From positions 116,538 through 180,537 of the forward strand of contig CBFGUG010000004.1 in assembly GCA_965651905.1 (NCBI GenBank): 64,000 nt of DNA, given 5' to 3'. Position numbers and translations under genes: made by a program. This DNA comes from SZUA-265 sp965651905 (lineage in GTDB: Bacteria; Myxococcota_A; Polyangia; Polyangiales; Polyangiaceae). Shown piece by piece: positions 62,146 through 64,000 of this stretch. Numbering within the stretch: position 1 is the stretch's first letter; each line of letters begins with the position of its first letter. The notes beneath the pieces were generated by a model. The model was not told the origin of the DNA. It was given only the letters and a program-made list of their open reading frames with translations, and searched no databases.

Positions 62146-63651
62146 TCACGGCGCGCTCGGCGCACCTAGCTGATCCAGCCGCCTGCGTGCTGCGTCCATT
62201 TGCTTTTGCGCCAAGCTGCCGCGCAACTTGGCCAGCTCGCTGATCTGCTCATTCAACGCGTCGCGTTCGCCCGGCACGTCCTTCTGACGACGCGCGAGCG
62301 CGGCACTTCTGCCGAGCAAGGTGGCTTTGCGCTGTCCTTGCGCCAGCGAACACGCATGCGCCAGCGCCTGTCGGGCTTCCGTCAGGCGACCCAACGCCTC
62401 GTACACCTGCGACAGCTGCGAGGACGGTGACGCCGCACCAGGAAACTCCTTCTGGCGCGCGGTCAGCAGGCTAATCGTTTCTTGTTCACGACCCACGGAA
62501 ACGTACGCCATGGCGCGCGCTTGGTCGAAGGTGCGCGCCTGATCTGGTGAGGTTGCTGCCGCTGCTGCAGTTTCCAACAGCCGAAGACGATCCAGACTGA
62601 CCTCCTTTGCCGCTTGCTCGTTGCCCAATTCACGCAAGCTCGACGTCAGGATGTCGAGGGCGTCCGCGCGGTCGTCGAAGCTCATCTGCGGATCTTCCGA
62701 GTAAGCGATATGCCGCATCTTCGCCAGAGTGGTCTCGACGCGCCGTTTTCGATCGGGAAGCTTCGATTGTCCCAGACAAGTGAACGTTCGTTTGGCGTAC
62801 TGAATGGGGATCGCCGCGCCACGGACTTCGTTCAAGTGTCGTTCTCCGAGCTTGGCACAGTCGTCGAAGCGACCGCGTTGGATCAACGTGCGAATGTAAC
62901 CGAGTAAGAGTTCCGAACGACGTGGCCACTCGGCAGGCATCTCCTTGTACGCGGCTTCGAAGTGTTCGAGGGCGAGCTGACTCTTGCCCTCACTCTGGGC
63001 GCTGCGTGCGCGAAGAAAATGAGTGAGTAGTGGGTCGGGATTGCGCTGCTGTCGCAAGCCGTCGCCTACCTCGCGGCTATTGGCGAGGAACTGCCGCATT
63101 TCGGTAAGGGATGCGGCCCCTGGCCAATACCCCACGACTCCCGAGTCGACGCCTGTCACCGAGTTAGGATCCAACACGAAGAACGTAGGCCACACGTTGA
63201 TCTCGAAGCGTTCGAGAAACTCCGCGTTCGCCGGATTGTCGCTGTCCAGGCGGAGGAAGGTGAAGTCGCGTGCAAACTCGGTCAGCGATCGTTCGGCAAG
63301 TACCGTGCTCTTCATGCTGAGGCAGGTGTGGCACCACTCAGCCCACACATCGACGAACAACAGCCGTGCGTTTTCGCGAGCGTCAGCCAAGGCCGCAGAC
63401 GCGTCGTTTTCGACCCAGTCAAGCGCCTCGGTGATGGATGGGACTGTGTGAACAGTATCGGCTTGCGTCTCGGCGGGCTTTGCCGTCGCTGGCGGTGACT
63501 CCGTGCCCGATGCCGCCTTCGGGTCACCGCCCGGTGCGCTACCGCTCGGATTGGCTCCCGCCGAAGACGCCGGGGAGGCAGCGTCTTCGACGTTCATGCA
63601 GGCAAGGGTGCCCGCACCGAAGAGCAAAGCGAGCAGGTACGAGGCTCTCAT
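62146..63651 (-). CDS. Lipoprotein with thioredoxin-like domain and TPR repeats
   Basis: 501 residues. Signal LLALLFGAGTLACMN gives the acylated Cys near residue 18. A ~50-residue Ala/Pro/Ser-rich linker leads to a thioredoxin-like domain (about 70-195) with the active site WAEWCHTC and the conserved WPTFFVLDP (cis-Pro). The C-terminal ~300 residues are helical TPR-like repeats (SQLALEHFEAAYKEMPAEW, QVYEALGRLTEARQALAHAC). CHTC resembles DsbD-type thioredoxin domains (CVAC/CVTC) rather than thioredoxin CGPC. A periplasmic disulphide or thiol role, organised by TPR contacts, is likely. Neighbours give no further clue. Confidence 0.85.
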   Translation of the reverse strand: MRASYLLALLFGAGTLACMNVEDAASPASSAGANPSGSAPGGDPKAASGTESPPATAKPAETQADTVHTVPSITEALDWVENDASAALADARENARLLFVDVWAEWCHTCLSMKSTVLAERSLTEFARDFTFLRLDSDNPANAEFLERFEINVWPTFFVLDPNSVTGVDSGVVGYWPGAASLTEMRQFLANSREVGDGLRQQRNPDPLLTHFLRARSAQSEGKSQLALEHFEAAYKEMPAEWPRRSELLLGYIRTLIQRGRFDDCAKLGERHLNEVRGAAIPIQYAKRTFTCLGQSKLPDRKRRVETTLAKMRHIAYSEDPQMSFDDRADALDILTSSLRELGNEQAAKEVSLDRLRLLETAAAAATSPDQARTFDQARAMAYVSVGREQETISLLTARQKEFPGAASPSSQLSQVYEALGRLTEARQALAHACSLAQGQRKATLLGRSAALARRQKDVPGERDALNEQISELAKLRGSLAQKQMDAARRRLDQLGAPSAP

Positions 63652-63755
63652 GGCCCCCAGCCTAGCTCAGAACGCTGAACCCGACCTAGCTGGGGGTGAC
63701 AAAAGGCGTCAGTTGCCGCTCGAGCGGTCAGACCCACCGACTCGTTACGTCGCTG

Positions 63756-64000
63756 TCAGGGCTCCTCGCACTCGCTGTTGCCCAGTCCCTCGCCGGGCGG
63801 GTTGTCACACTCGAGGTCGCCGTCGCACACTTCGTCTTCGCAACAGACTTCACCCTCACCGCCGCAGCCGTCGTCCGTGGGCAGGCACTCGCTGTTGTCG
63901 AGCCCGTCGCCTGCGGGGTTGTCGCATTCGAGGTCGCCATCGCAGACTTCGTCTTCGCAACAGACTTCACCCTCACCGCCGCAGCCGTCGTCCGTGGGCA
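63756..64000 (-). CDS. 3' end of a secreted Cys-rich repeat protein
   Basis: A minus-strand frame of 81 codons enters from the right edge and ends at TGA 63756-63758. It encodes 39-residue repeats of the type PTDDGCGGEGEVCCEDEVC then DGDLECDNP and a Gly/Asp/Asn/Ser/Glu-Cys end. Two units are visible (DNA period 117 bases), each with about six cysteines and many acidic residues, suggesting disulphide-linked, possibly calcium-binding surface repeats. The other minus-strand frame here (63728-63976) is Thr/Ala/Ser-rich and is a shadow. The gene's start and full length are outside the window. Confidence 0.72.
   Translation of the reverse strand, partial: PTDDGCGGEGEVCCEDEVCDGDLECDNPAGDGLDNSECLPTDDGCGGEGEVCCEDEVCDGDLECDNPPGEGLGNSECEEP
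63769..64000. repeat. 117-bp tandem repeat in the Cys-rich gene
   Basis: The unit begins cactcgctgttg at 63769 and again at 63886, exactly 117 bases later, with nearly identical sequence up to the right edge of the window. The period is 39 codons and follows the protein repeat. Confidence 0.9.

Noticed and set aside
63728..63976. 82-codon Thr/Ala/Ser-rich minus-strand gene at the right edge
   Set aside because: A neighbouring frame of the same strand gives regular Cys-rich 39-residue repeats and is the better coding choice.

Overview
The window is high-GC bacterial DNA with densely packed genes, Shine-Dalgarno-led starts, frequent GTG/TTG starts and many lipoproteins. Several features point to a myxobacterium-like member of the former Deltaproteobacteria (Myxococcota): an alternative complex III/caa3 oxidase operon, a Cys-pair insert in PheS, DUF4175, FHA, HEAT and TPR proteins, MopE-like DNCNGPIDEGC motifs, and long Pro/Ala-rich linkers. 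No species call is possible from sequence alone. I found no rRNA, tRNA, CRISPR array, insertion sequence, integrase or prophage; this is chromosomal core sequence with lineage-specific genes between.

Layout. 1-488: the 3' end of pheS, followed by a long gap and an RpoD/RpoS-like sigma factor with a terminator (1339-2841). 3388-16596: one respiratory operon encoding alternative complex III (actA, actB, actC, an actD-actE fusion, actF), an acidic proline-rich protein, an SCO copper chaperone and an A2-type caa3 cytochrome oxidase (subunits II, I, III, IV). Together these carry electrons from quinol through haem c to oxygen. 16908-24817: dacB, a small exported protein, pyrG, a HEAT lipoprotein, nadC and a CPBP protease. 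25058-35978: a HEAT protein, a MopE-motif lipoprotein, a membrane Fe-S oxidoreductase resembling ETF:menaquinone oxidoreductases, a DUF4175 protein with a metallopeptidase, and psd. 35971-40262: a methyltransferase with a very long disordered N-terminus, a 42-bp minisatellite, and a small lipoprotein operon with a sigma-54-like promoter and a strong terminator. 40294-48358: prfA, rpmE, an FHA protein, a small acidic lipoprotein, an ECF sigma/TPR membrane protein/outer-membrane protein trio, and smpB with a partner gene. 48417-54345: a double-length UvrA with four ABC domains, then a Nudix hydrolase. 54450-64000: a beta-barrel-like protein, a divergent tubulin/FtsZ superfamily GTPase, cimA-msrA, ilvD, a thioredoxin/TPR lipoprotein, and the 3' end of a Cys-rich repeat protein that leaves the window.

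The most interesting items are the tubulin-like protein (55680-57335), the tandemly duplicated UvrA (48417-53744), the sigma-54-like lipoprotein mini-operon containing a 43-residue gene (38803-39651), and the set of short tandem repeats, many with units divisible by three, inside or just beside genes.
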